Below are positions 1 to 17,221 of a stretch of 64,000 nucleotides of DNA, piece by piece. The stretch covers positions 21,780,001 through 21,844,000 of the forward strand of contig NC_092312.1 in the NCBI RefSeq assembly GCF_036785885.1, written 5' to 3'. Position numbers and translations under genes: made by a program. The notes under the pieces are model-generated. The model did not search any database and had not been told where the DNA came from. It saw only the letters and a list, made by a program, of their open reading frames with translations. Each line of letters begins with the position of its first letter. Position 1 is the stretch's first letter. The DNA is from Coffea arabica (lineage: Eukaryota > Streptophyta > Magnoliopsida > Gentianales > Rubiaceae).

Positions 1-264
1 ATTGACTAAGCTAATTAGCATTACGGCAGCAAGTCTGATCCATGCGACCACTTAACTTTTTCTCCATCAACTAATAGGTTTTGGAAACCCATATGAAGTG
101 AGAAGTCATGAATTAATCAACTTCTTCTTTCATATGAGAAAAGAGGCAGTAAAGACGAAAAATATAGAGCTTACTCTTCTATTAGAGATATAGCATCCAA
201 ATCAAACAAATTCTAGCCAAAAAAATCTTTAAAAATCCAAATGAAAGCACCAAAATGACAAAAC

Positions 265-6108
<5,844 letters not shown>

Positions 6109-7254
6109 CTCCAAGTCCCGCCCAGGTAGGGTGAGTTGAGTGACCTGATCTTCCTTGGTGTGCCGGTGACCCCAAATAGGACGTAGATTTACATCTGGGC
6201 GGAATTGCAAATTTCCGGGTTCATTGGTTTTAGAAGCAAATAATGCGAATTTTACGATTAAACCTCTGTCAAAGAGCTATGGCAATTTTAAAATGAGACA
6301 CTAACGGCATTTCAATATTGTTTAATTTCCTGTCTGTTCTTTTTTTTTTTGGTCATTGTCCTTTTCCTTTCACTTTTTTCTTACTTTTTTTTTTATTGTT
6401 ACCTTTCATTACTAGAGAATTTTTCTTTTGAAAAAACGAAAATTCTAGCCAAGTTCACATTTTTGCTCAACTAAAACTACTGTGTCACAGAAAAAAAAAG
6501 TATTATTTAGACTTTTTTGGGACAAAGAGGAATACTAACAATACCAAAAATACGTTGAATTTGACTAAAATATGTGCAATTTTTGTTCAATTTTACTATC
6601 AGTGTCTTATTACTGTTGACAATTCATCAAAAAATTGACTGAAAAATCAAACAAAAACAATTTTAATACAATCAAATTGTGTCAATTAATTAGATATGGT
6701 TTATTGTTTTAAACTAACTAAACCATTTCAAACTTAAGTTGTATTGCTCGATTTTGGTTCTTGACTATCAAAAATTAAAAGTTTGAAAAAACTAAAGTTC
6801 TTTTTTTAAAATAAAAATGCTGTGTATTTAATTTTGTTTTTCACGATGCACTGGAAAAATATAGTGATTTGAGTGCTATTAGGTGTTGAGATCTTTCCTT
6901 AGATAAATTAGAAATATTTGCTTGGAAATTGCAATGACGTAATTTGTGAGTTGCTCTCTATTTTTAGGGAATTGAGAAAAGATCGCTAATTGTTAAAAAT
7001 AAAAAAATGAAGAAAGGATAGCAAAATGACTTTCAAAAGCACTAGAACAATATGCAAACTCAAAGGAGTTTCTGTCAAGAAATGAGGTTAATGAAACATT
7101 CGAAGTTGTGTGGATCTTTTACAAGGGTTTTCGGCGGAATGGTATAAATAGAGGAGTGGTCGATTATGTCGCCAAGCCTGTTTTGATTGATCAATAAGTA
7201 AAGGCTGAAAAACCAAATTAAAGTGCTATTGCAATGGCTGATGTTATCGAGTTA
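6109..7254. other. 5' flank of GCP1, no gene seen
   Basis: This AT-rich stretch lies between the GCP1 start codon and the MULE target duplication. Its first part (about 6109-6230) is more GC-balanced and probably holds the GCP1 leader and promoter. No open frame with recognisable similarity was seen, and only short A/T homopolymer runs stand out. Confidence 0.6.
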
Positions 7255-8183
7255 TTGTTAAAAGGATTAATCGCACTTTATCCCCTTTTAAGTATAGGTC
7301 ATTTTACACTTTATCCTTCAACATTTGTTTTTTGTCAGTCTACCCAAAAATTAATGGTCAACTCTAATGGACATAAACAGAATATTGAAAAGACAATAAT
7401 ATCCTTATGAAAATATTGAACAACCCAAAATGCCCATATATATTGGTTTATGAAACGCAAGTTTTCAAAATTACCCTGAAATAATGGAGGAAAATTTCCT
7501 TCCATTTGGCACGGGACAGAAAAAGAAAAAGAAATTAGGGAACACAAAAGGTTCCCTTTTGTTATTGTCGGGTCACTTTCTCTTCCTTTTTGCCATTGTC
7601 GGGTCACTTTCTCTTCACTTGTGCCCGAAGCCTCAGCAAAACCTCCATTAAAAAACTTGAAAATTCACCAGTATCTTGAATGGAAAAACGGGCAATCGAT
7701 GAAGTTGTTAGCTGACGGCAGAATTGAATTTGAAAATTGTGAAAGGAGATTCTGAGAGCTTGGGCAACCCTTAAGGTTAGATTTTGCAATTTTTTCTCGA
7801 TTTTAGAAATTTCTAATTTTTAATCAATTGTATTGCACAAAAACAACGATATGGGTTTTTTTAATGGCTACATGGGCTTTAACGTGTAGACAATTATTTG
7901 TTTGAAATCTATTGGTGTGGTCCCTTGAAGTTCATAACAAGTCATTATCGGGTTATGATGAAAATGATGGGTTTTTAACAACTTTTGTTTTTTTTAATTA
8001 TTAATTTGCTGGATTCTTTGTTTACTTTGGATGGTTATATGTCAGCTGTTACATAGACAAACTAGGATTTTTTATTTTTGTGGGACAATAAAAGATGCCT
8101 GCTCTGTATTACCTGTGCATGCACTAAAAAAGTTGCCTTTGTGTGATTACAGAAGAATGGATTTTAAAACCTATGTTTTATAG

Positions 8184-11144
8184 GTTCACTACGGAGGCCA
8201 TTTTGCCCATGTCCCAAATTTACAGTGTGTGCGGGAAGAATTTGCTAATTTTGATGATGTTGACCCTGATTTGATGTCAATTTTTGAGTTAAGAGATGCT
8301 TTTAAAGACGTTGGAATTTCACATGAAACAGAGGTGTGCTATAGGGTTAGGAATCTTGACCTTGAGGTTGGTCTTAAACTGTTAAACAGTGACCAGATAA
8401 TTCTAGAAATGTTTGAGGCAAATAGAACTCAAAGCATCATACAACTTTATGTTGGTGAGATCCCTGAAGAAGATTTGCATGCTGATGGAACTATTGTAGA
8501 GGATAATATTGAGGTTAATGGTGAACAAAATCTAAATCCTAATACTGAACAACCCCAAAATGATGAGGCCGAAAGTGATACTTCAGATGCTTCACATAAA
8601 GGTGATAGGGATGGTTGTAGGGAAGTTGAATATGACTCTGACTTTGATTTTTTCCTAGATGGGGATGATTTAAATGATACATGTGACTCTGTAGATGATG
8701 TAGAGAGGGATGGTGGTGAAGTAAATTGTCACCTAAAACAGCCTGAATATATTAAGTATGTGGAACTGATTAGTGAAGAATATAATGCATACCTTAACTC
8801 CAAAGGGAATGGAAAACTGGTCGATGATGACGATGTTAGTGATGATGAAATACTTAAACCAGATTATGATTCAAAAAATGAAGGCATAGAGCATGAATTT
8901 CCTGAGTTTAACATGGAAAGGGATCTAAAAAATCTTGAGTTGACTGTAGACAGAATTTTCACCAACATTATGATTTTAGAGCTGCAGTTAGAATATATTC
9001 AATTTTGAATGGGTTTGAAGTTACCTTCACTAAGAATGACAAAGACAAAGCTGTGATTATATGTGCAAATAAATGTGGATGGAGAATATATGCTAGTGGC
9101 TATAATGGAAGCAAAGTTACACTTCAAGTGAAGTCCATTAAAGGCGTACCTCATAGATGTCCATGGTCTTTCAAGAACAAGAGTGCAAATTCTAGGTGGC
9201 TGTCTAGGATGTTTATAGAGGAGATTGCTGATCATCCGGATATGAAAGTAAAAGGGTTCGAGAAGAGCATAAAAAAAATATATAACCTGAACTGTACAAA
9301 CTCTCAAATGCATAGAGCAAGAGAGAAAGCAGAGGAAGCACTGAAAGGGTCATGTGCAAAGTAGTATGCAAGATTAAGAGACTATTGTGCTACACTTCTA
9401 CAAAGAAATCCAGGTTCAGTGGCATTTATTCTAACTGAAAAATCCCAACTTTGTAAAAGCCCAATCTTCAAGAGAATATTTGTTATGTTTACTGCACAAA
9501 AGGAAGGTTTTATAAATGTATGTAGGCCTGTAATAGGATTAGATGCATGTCACCTTAAGGGGATCATGGGAGGGCAGCTTATGTCTGCAATTAGTAGGGA
9601 TGCTAATAACCAAATGTTCCCAATTGCTATGGCTCTTGTTGAGTCTGAGTGCAAAGATAGTTGAGGTGGTTTTTGGACAGTCTTACTGATGCCATTGGGA
9701 CTCTAATTGAAAAGGGTTGGGTATTTCTATCAGATAGACAAAAGATCAGCACCACTACAATCTGATTTACTTTCCTTTATTCCTCACTCACTCCTTTCAC
9801 TAATTCTGTGATTTATGTTTTTATGTCAGGGATTAATTGATTGCATTGAGAATAAGTATCTTGCAGTGGAACATCGATTCTGTGTTAGACACATGTATGC
9901 TAACTTCAAACTGAAATTCAAGGATAAGTACCTAAGAGATTTAATGTGGGGGGGCAGCTAGGGCTTATTTACCCTGTCACTATGAAAGCAAAATGAGAGA
10001 GTTGCAATTAGTAATCCCAGAAGCACATGCATGGCTTAGTTCCATACCAGCTAACCTATGGACCAGACACACCTTTTCTCCAAGGACAAAATGTGACCTT
10101 TTAAGTAATAATATATGTGAGAGCTTCAATCAATACATTAAGGATGTTAGGGAGGAACCCATTTTGACTATGTTTGAAGCCATTCAAAGGCAAATAATGT
10201 GCAAATTTCAAGAAAAAAAAAGACTGGATTCAAAATGTGAAGTCTCATATTTGTCCGAGAATTTGTCAGAAAATTGAAGAGAGGAAAAAACAGGTAGCTC
10301 AGTTTGATGCACTTGTGTCTACAAGAGAGGTGTATGAGGTGACTGGTATAGTAGGAACTTTTGCTGTTAATGCAATTCAAAGGTCTTGCACATGTAATGA
10401 GTGGGATATGACAGGAATTTCATGTGTCCATACATGTGTTGGACTTGTGCAAGACAACAAAAGCCCATATGCATATGTTGATAATTGTTACTCAGCGGAA
10501 ACATATAAAAAGGCATATGCTAGTGTTATTATGCCTATGTCAGACCAAACAAATTGGGTGAATGCTAGCAATGACACATTACTCCCATCTCATAAGAAGA
10601 TAGCCCCAGGTAGACCTAAGAAAGTTATAAGAAAGACTCTATTGGAGGACTTATATGTTGGAAAGCTGTCTAAAGTAGGGCTGCCAATTCATTGTAGTCA
10701 TTGTGGTCATAATGACCACAATGCCAGAAGTTACAAGGTCACTGATTGTTCATTTGTGAGGCAAAAAAAGCAAGTGAATGCTCAGGTAACTTCAATCAAT
10801 ATATGCTACTTGGTTATTTTCTATCTACATCTGACTGTCATTTTTTGATGTGTCGCAAGGTACAAGGGTCTACTAAACGAGGGAGGGGAGCTCGTAGGGA
10901 CCACTCTAGAAATGCTGATACTGATGTTGAGAGAAATGTTGATGCTGATGTTGTAGAGGATGCTGATGTGACTAAATTTACTACTGCAAAAGGCCCAATT
11001 AGAGCTAAAATGAGAGGTAGAGTTACAGGCAGGGGTAAGGGTAGGGATTCAGACCATAATAATGACCAACTATGTGGCATTGGACTTTGGAATGGCCAAG
11101 GGATATCAATAAGTAAAACATATATCCCATTTGAGTCTAACATG
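8184..11144 (+). pseudogene. MULE (MuDR-type) transposase, broken
   Basis: In order: an N-terminal PB1-like region starting HYGGHFAHVP after an acceptor at 8183; an acidic linker; a MuDR DNA-binding region (GFEVTFTKND, CGWRIYASGY, 9005-9360); the DDE-type MULE core (GLDACHLKG, then FLSDRQKG, with a HRFCVRHMYANF Cys/His signature, about 9535-9990); a SWIM zinc finger (CTCNEWDMTGISCVHTC, 10388-10440); GRPKK basic and CSHCGHNDHNARS zinc-knuckle motifs; and a Gly/Arg-rich tail with further small exons. Breaks in this plain DNA transposon: a frame change near 8960, TAG near 9362, TGA for an expected Trp near 9662, a frame change in the G run near 9944-9950 and another in the A run near 10213-10220. 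An intron probably ends at the tatgtcag acceptor near 9829. The 3' limit is uncertain; small exons may continue past 11220. Confidence 0.85.
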
Positions 11145-12095
11145 GTGAGTTTCTTTTTTATTTGTATGTAACTAATTTAATTTTAGACACTTGCACTGAT
11201 TAAAAACTACTTTTATTATGCAGATTCCAAGTACTTCAAAAACTGGCCAGCCCCCTCCAACCCAACTGGTAAGCCTACATTTTAAAACTCTGCATGCATG
11301 GCCATTTTATACATGCTCACTTATTGTTTCCTATTGATGATATAATGGACAAGAACACCTACATCTGGTGTCAATTTGAGTACAACTACTGCTGTTGCTA
11401 CCACCATTCAAAAGCAACCACTACAATAACAACTAAAAGACCAAAAACCAAGTTGGGTGATGCTAAAACTGAAAGTTCTAAAAGCAATTCAGGTGCTGCT
11501 AAAACTGGAATGGTGAGTTCAAGTCTTTTGACTATGTTTACATGCTACCACCCCTAACAGTAGTTTGATGCACTAAGATACCCCTCATCCATGACTCTAG
11601 TTTCAAACCAAGAGTACTAGATTTGGAGAAGCTGTGTTCTCTACCCAAGGATCTTCAACTGCAAATGGACGTTCAACAGTTATACGCATACCTGAATGTG
11701 TTTTGATGTGAAATAGTGTTGTTGTTGCTATTTTTGTCATTACTAGTACTTGATTGCTTGTTTTGCAACAATGTTAGAAATTCTGATGTTGTTTTTCTTT
11801 TGCCATTATTTGGACATGTTCTACGATCATGTTTTGGTTAGGTTCTACTAAAATGGCCTTTGTTTGGGTGGCCATGCAGACACATGCTACGATGTAATCT
11901 AATATACAAAATGCTTTTAATTTAATATAATTTTCTTTCATATATATTTGCTTACAACTATGGTAGATAAAACAGATTTTTGTTACCTTTTGGTTCTGAA
12001 ATAGAGTACATATACATAATGCTAGCAATCAGAAATGTAATGGCTAATATTTTTCTCCATGATGAAGATCGAGCAGCTTTGACCATCATGTATTG

Positions 12096-12526
12096 TTATT
12101 GTAGCTGTTGGTTTTCAACTCGTAAGACATAGACTTCTGTTTCTAAGGCTTCATATCTGCTTTTCAATTTTTCATGCTCCCTTTGTAAGTACATTAGTTT
12201 CTCCTTTCGCTCCACCAGTTTAGATTGCAGCACTGCACTTACTTCTTTTGTTTTGCTACAAACTTCAGGATCTACCCATGAAAAGTGTCCACATGCGTGT
12301 CGGATCAAAATAAAAAAAAATTAGTTGTTTAAACTCTTTCTAACTTATTCAGGTATAGAGCAAAATTAAAGACAATGTTAACAAATTATTAATGAAAAAT
12401 TTTTACATTGTAATTTGAATAGTCTTAAAATTTTCTTCCCGAATTTTTAAGTGTCCAAGAGGCAAGAGGTGCACAATGATGTCTCTTTACCACATCCACA
12501 TATTTTTTGGGGTGATCTTTCAACAT
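12096..12526 (-). pseudogene. GRF-type zinc-finger plus coiled-coil frame carried antisense in the MULE
   Basis: Read on the minus strand, the upstream part (12407-12526) encodes CAPLASWTLKNSGRKF, matching the first half of a plant GRF zinc finger (small Cys, SWT, then G-R-F). It ends at a GTAAAA donor. After a presumed short intron, 12096-12308 encodes ACGHFSWVDPEVC, the second half of the finger (CGxFxWxD), then about 45 residues of charged heptad-like coiled coil ending ENQQLQ and a stop. One in-frame TAA follows the GRKF motif and no clear AG acceptor is visible, so this copy looks slightly decayed. Small GRF/coiled-coil proteins of this type (At4g04775-like) are abundant in plants. Whether it is a second MULE gene or a captured host fragment cannot be decided here. 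Confidence 0.6.
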
Positions 12527-13270
12527 TATTTGAAGCACTTTGTGATATTTTATGATGCTTTTGGTTGACAAAGAGAAATTTTAGGAACTTTGAAGAGAAA
12601 TTTTAGGAACTTTGGAATATGCTAAAATGTATGACAAAAATTGGCTGCAAAATACCACCTTTTATAGAACCCAACCAACGGCTTTTTGAGGGAAAAAGTA
12701 GGCTAAAAGCATCAGACACCATTGAGGGGCATTTTTGTTAGCCAAAACCAACAGCCCTTTTCGTATAGCAATTTCAAAATCTTGAAATTTTTAACGGTGC
12801 AATTGCTGACGGAGGGAGTAAACTGACGAAAAACAAACGTTGGGGGGTAAAGTGAGAAATGACCTATACTTAAAAGGGATAAAGTACGATTAACCCTTGT
12901 TAAAATCCCCCAGTTCCCCTTCAAACCAACTGCGCAAGATTGAGATGTACAGATCCAACAGAGTCAATATCCAAGGAAACTTATGCCTGCAAGTGACGGA
13001 GTCAGGATTTTTTTTGGGGGGCCAAAATTTTTTTCTAATAAAATTATTTTAATATATTATGTTCAAAATAATTTTCTTCTTTTTAAATATATGACATCTA
13101 AAAATATCAAATATTAAACTTAATTATAAAGGTATGTTTATTCATAAATATGCGGTATACTCATAACAAAAATTAATAAAAAAAAATAACTTTTGATTAA
13201 ATATCTTGTAACATCACAAACCATCCAATTTGCACATTATGAGAAGATGCTCTCCAATGTGTCACCTATG

Positions 13271-13272
<2 letters not shown>

Positions 13273-13337
<65 letters not shown>
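13273..13337. repeat. (AT)n microsatellite
   Basis: A pure AT dinucleotide run of about 32 units inside the deleted hAT. A second, shorter run lies at 13996-14029. The corresponding place in the long hAT copy near 49230 lacks the long run, so it expanded in this copy or contracted in the other. Confidence 0.95.
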
Positions 13338-13338
<1 letters not shown>

Positions 13339-13419
13339 CCATGTAATATAAATGTAACTATTTTCAATTGAAAAAAAATAAAAGTTATGTTAACATAATT
13401 TGAAATTTCAACATCTTTT

Positions 13420-13638
13420 CTAAGAAGTAAATTGAGTTCTACGCTCTTTCATAGAACTAAATGCATTTATAATTGAATCACTGCTAAATTTTTCAGCAAT
13501 TTCATTTTCTATATACACAGTTAAACAATCATTCAAGAAATTATCTTCCATCTTGTTTTGGAACTTTATTTTGATTATTTTCATAATTGAAAATACCCGC
13601 TCTGTAGTTGCAGTTAATACAAGAAAGTAAGAACACAT
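13420..13638 (-). pseudogene. hAT C-terminal dimerisation domain remnant
   Basis: The minus strand reads TTERVFSIMKIIKIKFQNKM, then EDNFLNDCLTVYIENEIAEK. This is the conserved hAT C-terminal dimerisation segment of the MYM-type/DUF4371 group. Nothing of the catalytic part remains upstream, so it is a relic of the deleted hAT copy and not a gene. Confidence 0.8.
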
Positions 13639-13992
13639 CTAATCAATCTGTCAATAAGAGAATATATCACTGATATTCTTGTCTTCACCAAGTCTTGACA
13701 TAACTCATGAATACCGAATAATTCTTGCAATTCAGGATGACTTGGAATGTCGAGTTCAAAATATTGAAGTTCTATTCTTAGACGTACTAGTTCTTGCTTT
13801 TAACAATTATAAATTGGGTCTTTTTAGCCCATTAACAATTATGAATTGGATCTTTTTATTCTAATACATCACATTGGGTCAATTTACTATGGAACATCAA
13901 ATTATATGTTTAATTTTTGAAAGTTAAATAATTAGTACAATAAAAAATAAATAACTTTTTTTGAAGAAAAAAATTAATTCAAAGATGACTAA

Positions 13993-14031
<39 letters not shown>

Positions 14032-14162
14032 ACTCTCATAATATAAACTAAAATTGTAAAAATTTAGGGGGGGCCAATTTTATTTTGCACACATATTTAC
14101 ATATCATGAATTAAAATTTTCAAAACTTAGGGGGGCCGTGGCCCCCTTTGACTCCATCATTG

Positions 14163-17100
14163 CCCGCACCCATTACAGATATTACTCATAAGAACTTCAT
14201 ATATATGTCCCTTTTCTTTCCTTTTTGTCAAATAAGAACTTCATATCATTTGACAGTAGTATTATTTGCATGCATCTCCATTAATTTTTTATAGTTTTTT
14301 TTTAAAAAAAATTCAATAGGTTCGACTCTAATTACCACTATAAATTAGAGCATGCTTCCAAAATCACAAGTCACTTATAAAGATTAATACAATAATGCCT
14401 ACCAACACTTCATATTGATATGTAGTTCTTTCCACTGAAATCAATTGATATGTAGTTCATATTGATATGTAGTTAAACATACGATTTTGTGAGAAAGTAC
14501 CACATCCTTGCCAATAAATGGTCCACTTTGTATTAGTTAAAAGTCAGTTGACTTAGCTGAACAATCTACTGTGGTCCAAAATCTTCCAAATAGACAAGTA
14601 TCATTAGCTAGCTACGTTACTATATAGAAACAACAGCAACATTTCTCGTAATGCAATCAATTCCCACATTCATTTGAAAATCTTCATAGCTTCCGACAAT
14701 CAAACAGTTGATAACCAGAACCTCTTGATCTAACAACCCAAAAGGGGCAAAAAAAAAAAAAAAGATGCTAAAGTCTTCAAAAAGAAACAAAAATTGAGCA
14801 GATGTAGGCCGTACATCCCCCAGGCCGTAGCGGTGGATATATACTGAAACCAAGTACAATAGAAAAACAGGAAGAAAGAATGAAGTGTTCATTACACAAT
14901 ACACGCGAATAAGTCACGCTGAAATCTAGAACACCGTTTTTGATTCACTGTTTCTCGAAAGAGTCATGTAGTATTAATTAGTCATCAAGTTAAGTTGAGG
15001 AAAGAAGGGAACATATCCCGGCATATATCACCGGCGGCTTTGCATTGCAATTGCATGGCAACCACGTAGTTAAACCACTAGATACCAAGTTGGTATTTAC
15101 CAATTCCCATGTCCCGATTATCTTCTTGCCTCCTCCTATAAATTCTCTCTCGCCAACTTTCTCGCTTCTGCTCCCCCTTCTCATCAGTAAGATAAAAGAT
15201 GGAGATGACTCAACAACATAAAATGTATGAGAATTTTAACATGTCAATCACCAGCAACGAGTCCAAAATGTACACCTCTTTCTGTATAATACGTCAGATT
15301 TTCTTCTTTCTTTACCTATATTGGATTAGAAATTTTAGAAATTAGACTACGTACCATAGATATCATGCTTCTAATTATTGTCCCCCGCTGCAGCACAGAT
15401 ATCTTATCAGAAAACTCATGAAAATCTAGCTTGCAGCATTTTTTTTCCTTCTAATTTGGTTAATTTTAGTTGTACTGTATTCATCTTCTACAGGTTAATG
15501 TGGCGCCTTTAATTCTTTTCCATCTAACAAATGAGTTTCCTCGACCATACTAAAGGTGGCAAACTTCGTCATTAAGTTTCAGTACGAAAATCAAGACGTT
15601 GAATTCACAGAACGAGTCTCAAAGTTCAAGCCAGCCCTTTTAGATAGACGAAGCAAATATAGAAACGTGGGGAAGCTAATGATATTCATGAAGAAAAAAA
15701 GGAAAGAATACAAACAAAAGTAAAATAGAGAAGGGATGCATTGGATGTGATGTGATACTAAACAACACAAAACAAAAACAAAAACAGTAAAGGCAGCCAC
15801 GCATGTGATCCCTTGCAGGAAATTTTTTTTAGTGGCATAGTGAAGAAAGTTTTTTGGGGTGAAAAAAGAGTCTTTTGGGGTAAATTTTTTTTTTTCCTAC
15901 AATAATCGCGGTCTTCCTGGCACGAGTTCATCATTTAGGCATTTGCTGATGTCTGTATCACCATTGTTCCAAAGTTCACAGCAGAGGAACAAAGCGAGCG
16001 ACTTCTAATTATGTTGTCGTGTTAGTGAAAATCCATAATTTGTGTCTATCCTAAAAAAATATCATATGCAATAATGTCCCATTTTGACAGTCAAAAAAGA
16101 AAAAGTATTTAATGTCACTTTTTCTCTTTCGCGTGTGATTAATGGAATATGATACTTAACCTTATCTAAATTTTTTTCTTATTGGTGGGGTTAGTTGAAA
16201 TAGTAAGTTGTGTCCCTATTGAAATCGTAGGCTGTTCAGTTTCTATATTCTACTTTGATAAGATACTTAATTTGCCATTTCACTCACCAGCTTTGGACAA
16301 GATTTCTGAGACCGAATTTGGTAAAACTCGTGTACATTTTGGAACTAGCATTTTCAAGCCATTGATATGTGTAATTTTGCTGGACTGTAAAGTTCTCAAA
16401 ATAATCATCATGTGAATTCATACCTTTCTACTTCATAAAATGTGCTGTAATTGCCTTCGACTTTGAGCTATTTAACTTCAGTAAAGCCATCCAGTCTTAT
16501 ACATTGCAACTAAATGGTTTTACTTAAGACTCTCGGATTCCACTTCAATTTTGATATTGTTTGTAGTGAATTTAAAAGAATAGTTCATAAGCTCTTTACA
16601 TCCATGTTATACTTTGGGCCCCTGTACAATCAAACAAATCTCTTCCCCAAGATTACCTTTCAAAAGAATGATACGGCATGTACAAGCTATTATAATTGCG
16701 AGGTGTCTATTATAACATTAGAGTGAAAGCCATATCATAAAGGGTAAATTGTTTAACAAATTTTAGAACTTTTTAGAAAAGAAAAAAATGATTCTGTCTT
16801 TGGACCATCAAAAGAGTTCTTGAAGACTCTCGATGGCTGAAGGGACGTAATCATAAACTGAAATTTAGGTACCTGTTTCTACATATTGTTAATTTCAAGT
16901 ACTAATGAAAGTGGCTTCCTAGATATTAGGATTTAGGAGTAAAGTCCTTTTAAGCTCAGGGCTTTATTTGGAAGATTTGTTCAACTGTGTATTATATATT
17001 TGTACTGGTGAAAGTATGTTTCATATCATTTGGCCACTGGAATTCGAATTACTATCTTACCATTATTGTATGGTTCTTGGAAAATTTCAAGAACTGCACT

Positions 17101-17221
17101 TTTCTTTGAAAATAGATGTTCTAGTATAACATCTTTAAAATTTTGAAAACTGCAAGAAAAACGTACGTTCTATACTTTTAAACAAAATTGGTGTTAGGTG
17201 GGATGAGCTTGATCTCCTATA
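14163..17221. other. intergenic, possible distal promoter of the NPF gene
   Basis: No recognisable coding region was found here. A plausible plant TATA box (CTCCTATAAATTC, near 15133-15145) is followed by a pyrimidine-rich start region and a GTAAGA donor-like site at 15186. It could be the promoter and first non-coding exon of the NPF gene, with a leader intron of about 2 kb. A TAG-tailed acceptor-like site also lies near 17198. The rest is AT-rich with short homopolymers. Confidence 0.4.

Larger units (their letters stand above)
7264..12896 (+). mobile_element. Mutator-like DNA transposon (MULE), near-complete structure
   Basis: The two ends are inverted repeats, similar over about 75 bases by eye. 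The left begins GGATTAATCGCACTTTATCC and the right, read in reverse complement, begins GGGTTAATCGTACTTTATCC; both share TTTTAAGTATAGGTCATTT. A perfect 9-bp target duplication, ttgttaaaa, lies at 7255-7263 and 12897-12905. Inside are a plus-strand MuDR/MULE transposase (from 8184) and a minus-strand GRF zinc-finger frame (12096-12526). The size of 5633 bp fits autonomous plant MULEs. The transposase is broken in about five places, so this copy probably cannot move itself unless some breaks are sequence errors. The intact target duplication suggests a fairly recent insertion. Confidence 0.92.
12991..14162 (-). mobile_element. hAT transposon, internally deleted derivative
   Basis: Its ends, AGTGACGGAGTCAGG at the left and the reverse complement of ATGATGGAGTCAAAG at the right, match the ends of the longer hAT at 48953-52457. 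The internal sequence matches that element's left part up to about 13795 and then its right part from about 13800, so roughly 2.5 kb of the middle is missing. The flanks tgcctgca and tgcccgca are an imperfect 8-bp target duplication. Only the C-terminal piece of the transposase remains. It sits about 85 bases beyond the MULE's right end. Two AT dinucleotide runs lie inside it. Confidence 0.82.

Noticed and set aside
6109-6210. N-terminal extension of GCP1 to base 6210
   Set aside because: The extension begins with TTG and contains no ATG; the first in-frame ATG is at 6108.
13679-13864. Plus-strand 61-codon frame
   Set aside because: It is antisense to the transposase remnant of the deleted hAT element.
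15199-15330. Short plus-strand ATG frame (MEMTQQHKMYENF) as the first NPF exon
   Set aside because: Its donor-like sites are in the wrong phase to join the frame at 17222.
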